This document shows positions 48,365 through 58,989 of a DNA stretch of 64,000 nucleotides, piece after piece (the stretch's first letter is position 1; the number at the start of each line of letters is the position of its first letter). A model generated the notes under the pieces. It worked only from the letters and a program-made list of their open reading frames with translations, made no database searches and was not told the origin of the DNA. The position numbers were made by a program, and so were the translations under genes. The stretch spans positions 64,422,620 through 64,486,619 of the forward strand of contig CM043956.1 in the NCBI GenBank assembly GCA_014529385.2. Direction: 5' to 3'. This DNA comes from Adiantum capillus-veneris (lineage: Eukaryota; Streptophyta; Polypodiopsida; Polypodiales; Pteridaceae).

Positions 48365-51300
48365 TTAGGCTTTGCGTTCTAATGGTATTTCGAGCCCTAG
48401 AAAGCGCAGGCTGGTTTGTCTGAGCAAAGCGTCCAACGAGTGAAGGGCAGAAAGACAGCAGGAGCGTCGAGTAAGGTAGACCAACCTGTTGTTTTCTAGA
48501 CTTACAGGGATACCCAAGCGATATTCTTCCAAGTGAGAGACGATATGCATGAGAAGGACGACTTCGTGGGAGGCAAGTATACGAGATGTAAGAAACCCGC
48601 TGTGGTATAGGCTGCGTGTTTTTCCAGGTAGAGACTCCTCCTCAGGCCTTCCGTAGTATGGCTTCGTCTGGGAGGGAAGATAGACGAGGTTCCTTGAACC
48701 CACCATATTGTGGAAAAGGGCTACTTCTTGTAGTATGGGGTGCCCCAAGACCTTTCTTTGAAATTCAATGAGGTTGGTGGATAGGGACGTCTGGTGTGCC
48801 TCTCTAATACTCAATGAGATGGCACCCGTTTGACTAGTCAAGCTGGCCCCATTGAGACCAGAATAGAGTATTCGTTTAAGGAGAGGCTTGGGGCACTCGT
48901 CTCCCCACTTGTTCATCATGAAGGACCCGGACTGGTACGCTTCCCACGTGTTAGGTGCCTTAGTTTGGCCCATGAGGCCCGCATAGATGCCTGTGTGGCA
49001 TGCCACCATGTCGATCTCCTCCAGGGTAAGCTCATTGGGAAGAACTAGCTGGTCGATAACCCGCCGAATGACCCTCTTAATGTTGCGTCTTAGGTTGGCC
49101 AGGGTGGCTGCACCAAAGCCGTTCTTCGGGACTAGTCACAAGTAGCTGGGGAGCTCAGCATATGACGTGGCAAAGAGGTGTTGCTCGGGGCATTTACGGT
49201 TGCAATAGGGGCCATTCTCGGGGCTAAATAGGCGGAACAGTAGGTAACACGTGCTGATAATAGCCTTGCTCTCCTCATTGAGAAGATTAACGAGCTCTTC
49301 GTATCTAGAGGGGGTGGCAGCCAACCTCGATAACCCAGAGCCCAACTGGCCTGATAGAGTGTAAGGCAAGCCAGCCAAGGTAGTACTCGGTAATAAGGGT
49401 GGCAGCCCGTAACACGTCTGTGGGGGGGCTTTCTCTGCCTGCAGATAGAGCCCCCCCACCTGTTCCTTTAGACCTTCCCTTACCTTAATGCTAGATACAG
49501 CCCACTGAACTATCTGGTCCTCTGTCCATACCTCCTTTCTTCCATAGGCCTCTTTAAGCTCTGGATATTGCCCCAAGAATTCTAGGGTCTTCTCCACTTT
49601 CGGGGGGGTTAGATTAGGCAGAGGCTCTCCCTCCCTGGCTTCCACGGCCTATCCTTCCTCCAGGACTGGTCCTAGGTTAGGGGGTAGGATACCCTCTGCT
49701 TTGGTCTCCTCTTCCTCTCCATCCACGTGTTCCCCGCTGGATAAAGTATCAGCACTATCGACACTATCGACATTGCCCGCGCTTTCAACGTGGTCAACTG
49801 TCTCGCAGCCTTCGCATTCCCATCCTTCCTTGTCCTCCTTAAATCCCGGCCAAGGATCAGTCTTTATCAGGTACCGCATTGAACCTGTTATTTTGTTCTT
49901 CCTTATGGGTTCCCCATGACCCAGCCTTAGCCCTTGCACTACTCTCCCGATAGATCTCCTCCTAATAACAACGTCGCGATACCCTTGCGACCTTATGACG
50001 TCGTCTAGCGCATCCCCAAATTGGTTAAATTGGATAGGTTCTATCCCATTTGCATCCACGTAGAAGATATAATCCTCGTAGAGAGACCCGCGAATAGGCA
50101 CCTTCTTTGCTCCTAGTGGTATTTCGGCCCCTGGGTCATATCTAACCTTTTTCGTCACCCACTCGATAAGCCCTGAGCAGTCTGCCCCGCCTCCTGTTAA
50201 CTAGTTAAGGGCTTCCACACTATGACCTATCCGGGTCTTGTCGGGCGGCATTCCCAAGGCCCAGTTAACTAGCCCGCTGGCGTCCCCCTTGAGCCTATCA
50301 ATAAGAAAGGGATTGAGGCACGTAACCGTTCTGGGTGTATGTATAAAGAGGAAGCGTCTCCTCCTCCCGCTAGATCGGTCCACGTCAAGCCACCTCCAGT
50401 TGGCCGTAAAAAGGGAGTGGGCACCGGCCTTAACCGACATAGCGGGCCTTCCTTTAGCCTCCACAGTTACCCTCTCGTTGGAGAGCAACCTCTTTAATAT
50501 GCTGGCAGCCGCATTACTCGGTTGTCAAGTAACATCTGGGAAGAGCAGCAAGTTCTTACCTTCAACCAGTGTCAGCTCAAATCTATTTGCTATCCGGCTC
50601 ACGTCCAGGCTCTCACACCTCTCCCCTAGTATGTGCTCCAATAGCGCTGTTAGGGTCGACTTTCCCGTGGTCCCGGGCCCCCACAGAAAGAGACTAAACT
50701 GCTCGCGGGTATCCAATGTAAAGACTAGCCTCAGGAAGGCTCTCAACAAGTTTAACTTTAGGACGTCTCCATCCATCAGGGTAAGGAGGAAGCTTTTCTA
50801 GATGGGGGTCATTGGTGTACACATATCCAGCTCAATACCTGCATAGCTCGTGCAGACCCACAAGGGACTGGGCGGGTGTAACAGCGGCCCTGATTCGTGA
50901 GGAACAAGTACTCCGTTGAGAAAGGGGAGCCCTGAAGCAACCGTCCTGGCCCGCTTAAGGAGCCGGCGTAGGCGCTCCTCTACTGATTTAAGAAGATGTT
51001 GGGAGCTCATTCTCTTCCTTTGGGGTCGTGTAAATGCAGCCCCCATTCCCTTCATCTCCTCCTCTATCTTATTTAGTATCTCGTAAGCCCATCTGGGCGG
51101 ACTATCCCACCTTTGATTTTTATACTCATACCACTGCTCGTCCGAAAGTAGGTAGGCCCAGGTATCCTTAAACCGATCGGCCAGTACGCCCCTATGTGGG
51201 CGTCCAGTTCGAGGTCCAACTCAGCCTTATCTCCTCCATATTCGCCTGCCTGCTCATCCGCTTGTTTTTCAAGGATTCTCAAGAGGTCGAGCTCCTTTTC

Positions 51301-51648
51301 CTTCTCAAAGGGGGGGTCGCAAAGATAGCGAGCTTGGAAGATGAGGGTCTCCTTTTGCATAGTCCGGTTACCCATTACCTGCCCGTAAAGAGTGTTCCAC
51401 CGGGTTCCCTTAAGAATAGGCATTCTAACCTCAGCTACGCAGCCCTCCTGGGCGGGCCACAGAGGACGCGGGAACACGCCTAATCCGGCAAGGGGGTCCC
51501 TCTTATAGACCTCACGGCCCTCTCCCAAGATTGATATTCTCCCACTGGAAAAATACTCTACACGGACGCCTGCTAAACACAAACCACCCTTCATAGGTTT
51601 CTCCCAGAGGGGAATCCCCCGCTTATCATGGCACAAAGTCCACTTTTA
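48365..51648 (-). pseudogene. D5/P4-type primase-helicase with possible polymerase domain, interrupted
   Basis: One long minus-strand gene of about 1090 codons. 51636-51190 is in one frame and 51220-48365 in another, with a frameshift near 51200. Order: an unrecognised N-terminus; a D5_N-like segment (YLLSDEQWYEYKNQRW, LPFLNGVLVPHESG at about 50930-50888); then an SF3 helicase. The helicase has Walker A GPGTTGKST at 50680-50654, Walker B-like NLLLFPDV, sensor FTANWRW and SSGRRRRFLFI. A linker with an Asp/Ser repeat and a C-terminus resembling a family-A polymerase follow. In-frame stops are TAG 50800, TGA 50527, TAG 50203, TAG 49651 and TGA 49138; it ends at TAA 48367-48365. Homology runs straight through each stop. 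Such proteins prime and unwind DNA in phages, plasmids and large viruses, and related ORFs move among fern organelle genomes. The origin is inferred, not shown. Confidence 0.8.
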
Positions 51649-51649
51649 G

Positions 51650-52139
51650 TTCTAATGTTGACAAATCACAAATACAATCACTTTTAAGTACAAAATTCTC
51701 TCGAGAATTGTGAGCTTCAAACTCCAGATTTACAATGGTTTACATTCTTTTCAAACAAGCCGAAGTTGCTAGAATGACATCATTACTACTAGTATGCTAA
51801 ATCTATTTCTACATAGAAACATATCTGTATAACAAAATACACCAATTTCTCCATAGTAGAATTTACTTATTTCATAAAAAAGAGAAATTTAACAAGTTGC
51901 TATGGTATTGCATATCTTGTAGCTTTGGGCTTACTAACCCTAGCAGGTACTAAATTCTTGGTAAAGTTTTCTTTTCAGATAATCACACTTGTGGCCACTT
52001 CATGTGCCAATTTCTATGGTTTAATGCAGGATATGCTGGGCATGAGGGCTCTTAAGATCTTGTGCATTCTCTGTGTCCTCATCTCATGCTTGGATACTGA
52101 CTATATTTTGGATCATGGTGTTTATTTTGACAAGAAGCC
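51650..52139 (+). other. AT-rich junction between captured block and pol tail
   Basis: The open frame from 51925 has no recognisable domain until about 52140. A junction of the foreign block with element N probably lies between 51650 and 51920. Confidence 0.45.
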
Positions 52140-52470
52140 TAAGCTTGAAATGTATTTTAATAGTTACTTACCTTCACACAGGCACATTTATAATACTTTC
52201 CACATTAGTCTTTTAAGACCTTTCAGAGGACCCCTACCTACACACCACATTTATGAAGACCCACCTTCACTTGTAGACCAAGAAGAGCAAATCATCCCTG
52301 ATAAAATAATTGATCATGAGACCACCACTACACACACTGGAATGGTTTATAACCGTTACCTTTTGACTTTCAAGGGCCACCCTAGAGAGGATGCCAAATG
52401 GATGCATGACAAGTTTTTTCGCAATTTTCCCGACCTTCTCCACACTTTCCATCACTCACGGTCCAGTTGA
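52140..52470 (+). pseudogene. N integrase C-terminus and chromodomain
   Basis: It reads IYNTFHISLLRPFRGPLPT, equal to the family's [12 protein letters not shown] block. Then come EEQIIPDKIIDHET and RYLLTFKGHPREDAKWMHDKF, a chromodomain, ending TGA 48 bases before the polypurine tract. Only this 3' end of pol survives, so N cannot move without help. Confidence 0.85.
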
Positions 52471-52518
52471 TTTCTCTATTGAGCAACTGAGGACAGTTGC
52501 TATCCCTGATGGGAGGGA

Positions 52519-53205
52519 TGTTACGAGACTGGGCACCCTCCTGTTGTAGTGGTTAGCTGCAATTGGGATAGCTGGACGTAATGGTTAATTATGTGCTGTC
52601 TATTTATTTTACTAATTGAGTTGATGATGATTTTGTAGAGTGGAATGCGGGGAGTTGATGAAGAGGCGACGGCAATTACTCTTGGCCATTTTATATTTGC
52701 ACAATATCTTAGAACATCATTTCAATAAGCCACTATGGCTCTGTAAATAGTTGTAGTGGGAACTCCCCTTATGGGTCATGCAAGAACTAATGAGCTTCAC
52801 TCATTTGCAAAAGTAAAGTGGTTGTAAAAAGAGGGGCCTCAATTTTTGGCACCTTAAACTCAAAAATAATATATTAAATACCAAGTCCACAAGAGAGGTG
52901 CCGGGAGTTTGGGGCTAGATTTAGGCCTTTCTTTTGCAGATTCTCTTCTCTACTCTCTTAAGCTATGGTTATTTGCTGTGTACTCTCTAATCTAGTCTCC
53001 ATCCCTTACATATCTCTTACACTCTCTTACAAGCTTGTCTATGTCAATTCTATGTTTACTGTGTGTGTGTGTGTGTGTGTGTGTCATAGTCTAGGTGAGT
53101 GTGTGTGCTTGGAAATTGGAAGAAGAGGTGGACAGTTTGATGGTGATTGCTTGGAAGCTTGTGTTGAGTATTTTAAGCGGTTGATCTCCCCCTCTTCTCC
53201 CAACA
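52519..53205 (+). repeat. N 3' LTR
   Basis: 687 bases. Apart from the triplication and a longer TG tract at about 53063-53083, it differs from the 5' LTR at only about a dozen positions by eye. This indicates recent insertion. Confidence 0.93.
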
Positions 53206-54019
53206 TCTCTATTATGGTGTTGTCGCAGTTTGGGGTGGTAATACATACCGTGACCATCTTCTCCACAACTGTAGCAGTGATACTCCTTGTTTTGTCGTCG
53301 TGCTCTTCTCGGGTCTTGATCTCTCTCCTGATTCCTTCCTTCTTGTATCAAGTGGACAGACAAATTCTGCAGTCGATCAGTAATGTGGGCCAACATATCT
53401 TGTTGGTCATTTCTTACCCTAGGAGCCAGTGGTGGTGGAGTGGTGGTTGTCATAGTTGGCGGTTGACGTGATGTTCTTGCTTTTGTTGACTCGGTTTCTT
53501 TGGCTTTCATCCGTAGCTTCTTGTCCTTAAGGCGAGCAATCTCCACGGCTAGCTCATACATAGCCGAAATCTATCCTTCACCTTCTCCTTGAGCGGTGGC
53601 CACAAGCCATGCGTGAACCGGTCCTTTTTGAGGAAATCGGGTGCAGCTTCTCCTCTTGCCAATGACTCAACCCACCGTTCCCACAAATCCATGAACTTGG
53701 ACTCATAGGTAGTATACTCTAAAAGACCCTCCTGCTTCAAATCTCTCAACTTGTCCCATAGCTTCTCTGAAGTGGTACCTCCCCCAAAACGCCTCTTAAA
53801 AGCAGTTTTTAGGAGTTCCTAGTTATCCTTAATCGCTTATGGGAGTGCGTTGTACCACGACCTAGCCTCTAGCTTCATGAGATACTTAAAGATTCTAACC
53901 CGGGACTCATCTGTGTCTTTGTTGCTTACTACACATGCTAATTCAAAGTCATCTAAGAAATCTGCTACCAAATCCTCCCCCTTTTTTTCTTTAAATGTTG
54001 GAAATGCTACACTTGCCAT
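53206..54019 (-). pseudogene. element F gag (other side of nested element N)
   Basis: The minus strand starts ATG at 54019 (MASVAFPTFKEKKGEDLVAD, DFLDDFELACVV, KLEARSWYNALP). It continues to LLEYTTYESKFMDLWERW and KDRFTHGLWPPLKEKV (53749-53549). Next comes a zinc knuckle with CYSCGEDGHGMYYHPKLRQH (about 53300-53245), whose final cysteine is gone. It stops exactly where the N insertion begins. The remainder is at 44906 and below, giving one element split by N. Confidence 0.88.
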
Positions 54020-54023
54020 GATT

Positions 54024-54026
<3 letters not shown>

Positions 54027-54076
<50 letters not shown>
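54027..54076 (+). repeat. (GA)n microsatellite
   Basis: A GA tract of about 25 units immediately upstream of the element F gag start. Confidence 0.95.
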
Positions 54077-54077
<1 letters not shown>

Positions 54078-54079
54078 AG

Positions 54080-55204
54080 AAAGATACACTGCTTCGCTTA
54101 CAACCAAAAGATTTTTTTTTTTAAATTTCTTTACAAGAAGGCGTGTATACCCTTTCTATATTAAACATACACTAAAATCTCAAATGGTACATTGTCTTGT
54201 ACCAAAGGTAAGACAAATGGCTGATCTGATGCCAGAACCTCAAAGAAGCGCTTCGTCCCAGCATAGTGTTGATGATGTGCTGGTAGTGATCCTTCCAATC
54301 CAATATTACCTAGATTGAATGTACTCGTATCGGAATGTGTAATCTGCCTTGAGGCAGGTTGTACTGACTCATGTGAAGCTTAGAGGTACTTAGTCGCTGT
54401 CCAAACTTGTGGAAGAGAGTGGTGTCCTTTCTTGAAACAGACTTAGTAGATCCTAGTCTCTCTAGTGAGAGCATGAGCATGTGCTTCTGTTATCTGTGCT
54501 GCAGCATCAAGTGCAACTTGGAAACTGACTGTGATAATTACCTCGGTGATTTGAGTTACCCTCGATTCTCCAAGTAGAATAATGTTGACTCTCTATTGTG
54601 CAAAGCTCCCTCCATCTTGTTGTTGTGGGTTGGTCGTAGGTTGCGGACATGGACTCGACCTCCTCCTGCTTCTCCTTGGCACACGGCCTATGTATATCCA
54701 CTGAGTCTGACATGCTGGTTGTCTTTCCCACTGCAAATCTATCACCGTTACACCTGGCACATGAGCCTCAATGGTGATGCGAAGTTTGTCCACCTGTGTG
54801 GTTGGAGCTCTTCTTCTTCTGTCGTCCAGTTAGCAAACCCTGCTAACCATTCATCCATCCACAAAGGGTTAGGGTTTTTAGTCTTGTAAACTGAAAGATT
54901 TCATGAAAGGATCCTTTGTGAGGGCACCGAGAAAATGATGTTTGGAAATGACGTGCCATGTGGGGTGGCCTCTACACCACACATAGCCTGAATTCTTCAA
55001 GCATCATCTCAAACGAGGGGTTATCCTATAGCTGTAAGGGGCACCACCTAGCGTAAGTGAGGCTAGGACGCAGACATAGATGACCTAGGGTGGTAGGAGT
55101 GAGATGCCATATAAGGGAAGAACCATCCCACGGGTATGGGGCTGCTCGCCGAGTAGTACACCGATACCGAGAGAGGGAGAGAGAGCATGAGTGAGCGGGT
55201 GAGG
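54080..55204. other. no clear gene; probable element F leader
   Basis: Upstream of the F gag on the minus strand. No gag-type motif recognised. The short ORFs at 54507-54889 have no supported product. Confidence 0.35.
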
Positions 55205-55219
55205 GGGAGAGAGAGAGAG

Positions 55220-55250
<31 letters not shown>

Positions 55251-55260
55251 TGTGGAGGGT

Positions 55261-55307
<47 letters not shown>
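55205..55307 (+). repeat. (GA)n(GT)n(G)n(GA)n compound microsatellite
   Basis: GA tract, TG tract, a G run of about 12, then a second GA tract (55264-55307). Confidence 0.95.
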
Positions 55308-55309
<2 letters not shown>

Positions 55310-55362
55310 CTTTTGCTGGTCTGGCCACCGTCTATCGGTAGCCACATCATCACTTTGTGACA
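55308..55362 (-). repeat. start of a B-type 3' LTR
   Basis: The minus strand reads TGTCACAAAGTGATGATGTGG from 55362, just after the B2 interior. Only about 55 bases are recognisable before the GA/CT tracts. Confidence 0.6.
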
Positions 55363-55453
55363 CTTTCCATCTTCAGGCACAACTCCCCTCTTCTGCATAC
55401 CCGCTGCACCAGATTTCCGGCCAAGCTGAGTTCGGGGTTCCAATTGGAATAGA

Positions 55454-57068
55454 CTATGCTAAACCAAAAGCTTCAAGGTAAAGATTCACAATCTGAGGAG
55501 TATCCGCTAGGTCCTCCTCATCCATCCACTTCGCATCCAACGCAGGATAGTTCTTGAATTTAACCAAGAACTGCCTTATCACTTTACTCTTAATCTTTCT
55601 GTCTTTATGTGTCAATATCTGTTGGGGAACAAGGATCTCCTCGTTTTCTTCCACTTCGGGTTGCTCATCAGGCTCCGCATCTTCACCAGCTTTAGGCACA
55701 TCGCCTTTAAAAGGCTTTAGGAGACTCACATGAAAAGCATTGTGAGTCCTCCAAGTATCGAGCAGCTCAAGTCGAAGGAGACATCATTTATCTTTCCAGA
55801 GATCCGGAAAGGTCCGCAGTATCGCATACTAAGCTTTGGAAAAAGCCTCTAGTTTCCCTTTTTCTTTCTTAGGCGTGCCTTCTCAAAACGTAAGAACACC
55901 CAATCGTTCTCCTTCAATTTCAAATTGCGTGGATGGCGATCTGCTGCCTTTTTTTGTCTTTGTTGAGATTTTTGCAAAGTCTCGCAGACCTTGGCAAAAG
56001 CCGTGTCCAAGTCACGCGTGTACTCATCACCTTCAAAATTTTTATCTTTCGTGCTTAGGAAGGGTGGAACCTTTGTAGCACCTTCAATAATCTCAAATGG
56101 TGCCTTCCCCGTCGAAGAGTGTATCGTGTTATTGTAGGCAAATTCCACCAAAGGTAAATACTTTTCCCATTGAGTCTTCTAATCCGAGATGTAAGACTTC
56201 ACTAAATCTAGTACCACTGAATTGGCAATCTCAGATTGCCCGTCAGTCTGCGGGTGGAAAGATGACAAGAACTGCAATCGCGTGCCAATGTTCTATCAAA
56301 TAGCCTTTCAAAACAAACTCGAGAATGTGGGGTCCTTGTCAAAGACAATTGGCTCGGGCATGCCATGTAATCTGAAGATCTGGGCCACAAACAGTCTCGC
56401 TAAGTGATCCGGCTTGACTGTTTTCTTCACTGGAATGAAATGAGCTTGCTTGCTAAAAATCTGTCAATAATAGTCTAGATACCATCGTGACCACTCCGTG
56501 TTCTCGGGAGATAAAAAATGAAGTCCATTGCAATATTTTCCTAGGGGCAGGTGGGTATGAGTAAAGGCTGTAACAATCCCTGTGCTTTATGACTGTCAAA
56601 CTTGACCTTCTGGCATACCAAGAAACTGTGCAAAAACTCGTCCACATCCTTCTTGAGTCTCGGCCAAAAGAAGTATCTTTCTACCCCTTTTAGGGTGGTA
56701 GCAATGCCGCGGTGACCCGTAAAAGGCGGACAGTGGCATTCGGTTATAACCTTTTCCCTCAACGGCTGTGTAACGCACAACATGGTTTTCCTCATCAAGT
56801 AGCCATCCCGAATGGAATATCGCGCTACTATCTCCCCATTCCGTATCCAAGTGAAAATATCTGCAAAATTTGTATCTGTGGTATACTGATCGACCATATC
56901 CTCGAAGCTCCTATGATGTATCGTGGAAATAGACAGAACCAACGCCTTCCGAGACAAAGCATCTGCCACCACATTCTTATGTCCCTGCACATGGACAATC
57001 TGGAAGTGAAACTGTGACAAGATGTTCGCCCACCGTATCTGCTTTTCCGATAGCTGCTTCTGTGACAA
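55454..57068 (-). pseudogene. B2 integrase with chromodomain
   Basis: HHCC region with FTGHRGIATTLKGVERYFF, where both histidines are kept but the first cysteine is replaced (HSFLVCQ; B1 has RSCLVCQ). Core words lie at 56390-56208 and EFAYNNTIHSSTGKAPFEI at about 56150. The C-terminus ends LLKPFKGD and chromodomain [31 protein letters not shown]. Confidence 0.88.
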
Positions 57069-58349
57069 GAAGTAGCGTAAACTCTGATGGCCTGTGAAGA
57101 CAGTAAAATCCGCTCCGATTAGGTATGTCGCCGCTGAGTAAGAGCATGGATAACCGCCAAAAGCTCTTTCTCATAAATTCCGGCCTTGAGAATAGTCGGT
57201 TGTTGTAGGCAATGACATGGCCTTCTTGCATTAAGACCACACCCAAACCATGACCACAAGCATCACAATATACTTCAAATGACTTCTGCAAGTCCGGAAA
57301 AGTCAAAACTGGTCCTGTAGTCAATTTCTCTTTCAATGTCTAAAAGGTCAATTTCTCTTTCAATGTCTAAAAGGCAGTCACCTCTGTGGGTCCCCACGAG
57401 AAAGTGACTGCTTTCTACGTCAACAAAAGCAAAGGGGAAGCAACCTCTGCAAACTTTCTAATGAACCGCCTGTAGTACGAACACAAGCCCAAGAAGCTTC
57501 TAACTTCATGGACATTCTTCAAATCGGGCCAATCACGGATAGTCTCTATCTTGGCTGGGTCCATCTGCACTCCTGCTGCTGCTGACACAATGTGTCCCAA
57601 AAAGTGTATCTTTGGTAGGAAAAATTCACTTTTCTTCGCATTAATCACCAACTTGTGATCTCGTAATGCCTGAAAGACCTGAAGCAGATGTTCTCTATGT
57701 TCTGCCTCATCCTTGGAGAAAACAATGATGTCGTCAAAGAAAGTGCCAACAAATAGTCTCTACTCTTGAAAAATCCTGTTCATCATCCGATTAAATGTCG
57801 CAGGAGGATTGGCTAGGTCAAAAGGCATCACCAAAAACTCAAATAACCCAAAAGTCGTCCGAAAAGGTGTCTTGTAGACGTCTTTCGGCACGATTCGGAT
57901 TTGATGATATCCACTTTTCAGATCGATCCTGCTTAAACATGAGAATCCCTGCAGTCGGTCAATCATCGATCCTAGGAATCGGAAATCTGTTCTTGATGGT
58001 GATTTTGTTGAGAGCTCTATAATTGATGCACATTCTCCAAGATCCGTCTTTCTTCAAAACCAACAACACTGGAGAGTAGTACGGTGAACTTTGAAGTGCT
58101 AGGCTGGACAAGACCCTTTTCCAAGAGGTCTTTCACCTGGTTCATAATTTCTTCGATCTGAGCTCGGCTCACACGGTAAGGTAGCCGGTTCGGTCGTGTG
58201 CTTCCAAGTATTATATCAATGGTATGATCCTTAGGACGAGCTGATGGTAACTCGCTTGGTAGGCCCTCTGGAAAGCAATCGGCATGAGTGTGGAGAAAAT
58301 CTTGGTGTTTTTTTATCAAGTTCAGCCATATTTGTCCTATTCTTATCAT
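57000..58349 (-). pseudogene. B2 reverse transcriptase and RNase H
   Basis: RT N-terminus ([20 protein letters not shown]), LKSGYHQIRIVPKDVYKT, MPFDLANPPATFNRMM, catalytic [10 protein letters not shown] at about 57715-57745. Thumb LGHIVSAAAGVQMDPAKI and RNase H YCDACGHGLGVVLMQEG follow. A duplicated 39-base piece (GTCAATTTCTCTTTCAATG) lies at 57320-57370. Stops interrupt it. Confidence 0.88.
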
Positions 58350-58394
58350 TCAACTCTCTCAAGAAGATCGAGTAAACAAACAAACTAGATTTCA

Positions 58395-58814
58395 TTAATT
58401 TGGAATGGCCGAAGCCGATACAATAGGGACAGACTTGCCCTTAAGTTTTACATCAAGTACAATGGTTTTGCCCTTCTCTGTAGTCAAAGTCGCTTTTCTC
58501 GCCCGATAGTCGACCACGGCGTTGTTCTTGTGGTACCAGGGAATTCCCAAGAGGACATTAGAACCTTCCAAGGGCATTATGCAGAAGTCCTCATGCCCCA
58601 AATACCCTTGACAATGCAACCGAAGTTTGCCAATGATGGGTGTAATGGCTACGACTCTGTCGGGTGCCGCTAGAACTGCCTCTGCTAGTGGTCCCATCCG
58701 GTTGGGTGTGATCTCGAGCCGCGCCGCCAATTCAGGTGAAATAAAATTGGCCTTGGCTCCTCCATCAAAGAAGATAGGGCTTCTTGGTCTTTCACTTTGC
58801 CCCAAGCTCGGCAA
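58395..58814 (-). pseudogene. B2 retropepsin
   Basis: An intact-looking 139-codon frame: FFDGGAKANFISPELAARL, IIGKLRLHCQGYLGHEDF, then NVLLGIPWYHKNNAVVDY. The last block is intact here but frameshifted in B1. The active site is again D-G-G-A. Confidence 0.88.
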
Positions 58815-58989
58815 AGTTCTGTACTCTCATCAATCGTGCTTGGGTCAGTACCTATGGAATCTGGAACCAGTCTTGCTTTTATCTTGCCTTTTCGTCCACG
58901 TTCCTCAGCTGCTCTCGAACCTTTAGGCTTGTCTTCATCCTTGTCATTCTGTTCTTTCGGTGCTCTTTTTTTAGGGCACTTCGTGGAGA

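Larger units (their letters stand above)
44907..53205 (+). mobile_element. element N, young LTR retrotransposon carrying a foreign gene antisense
   Basis: 5' LTR 44907-45774 and 3' LTR 52519-53205. Both start TGTTACGAGACTGGG and end TCTCCCAACA. Primer site TGGTATCATAGC is at 45776-45787 and the polypurine tract GATGGGAGGGA at 52508-52518. The target duplication TCTCT flanks it perfectly (44902-44906 and 53206-53210). The interior keeps only the integrase/chromodomain end of pol (52140-52470). Between the leader and that tail sits the minus-strand block 47925-51650 with a primase-helicase gene. It is inserted in the gag of element F. Confidence 0.93.

Noticed and set aside
49701-50801. Plus-strand frames opposite the primase-helicase gene, one of 187 residues
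   Set aside because: No recognisable motif. They lie opposite the conserved minus-strand frame and are explained by its composition.
48365-51648. Capture of a chromosomal host DNA repair gene
   Set aside because: The D5_N plus SF3 arrangement is of phage, plasmid or viral type and is not a plant nuclear replication gene architecture I know.
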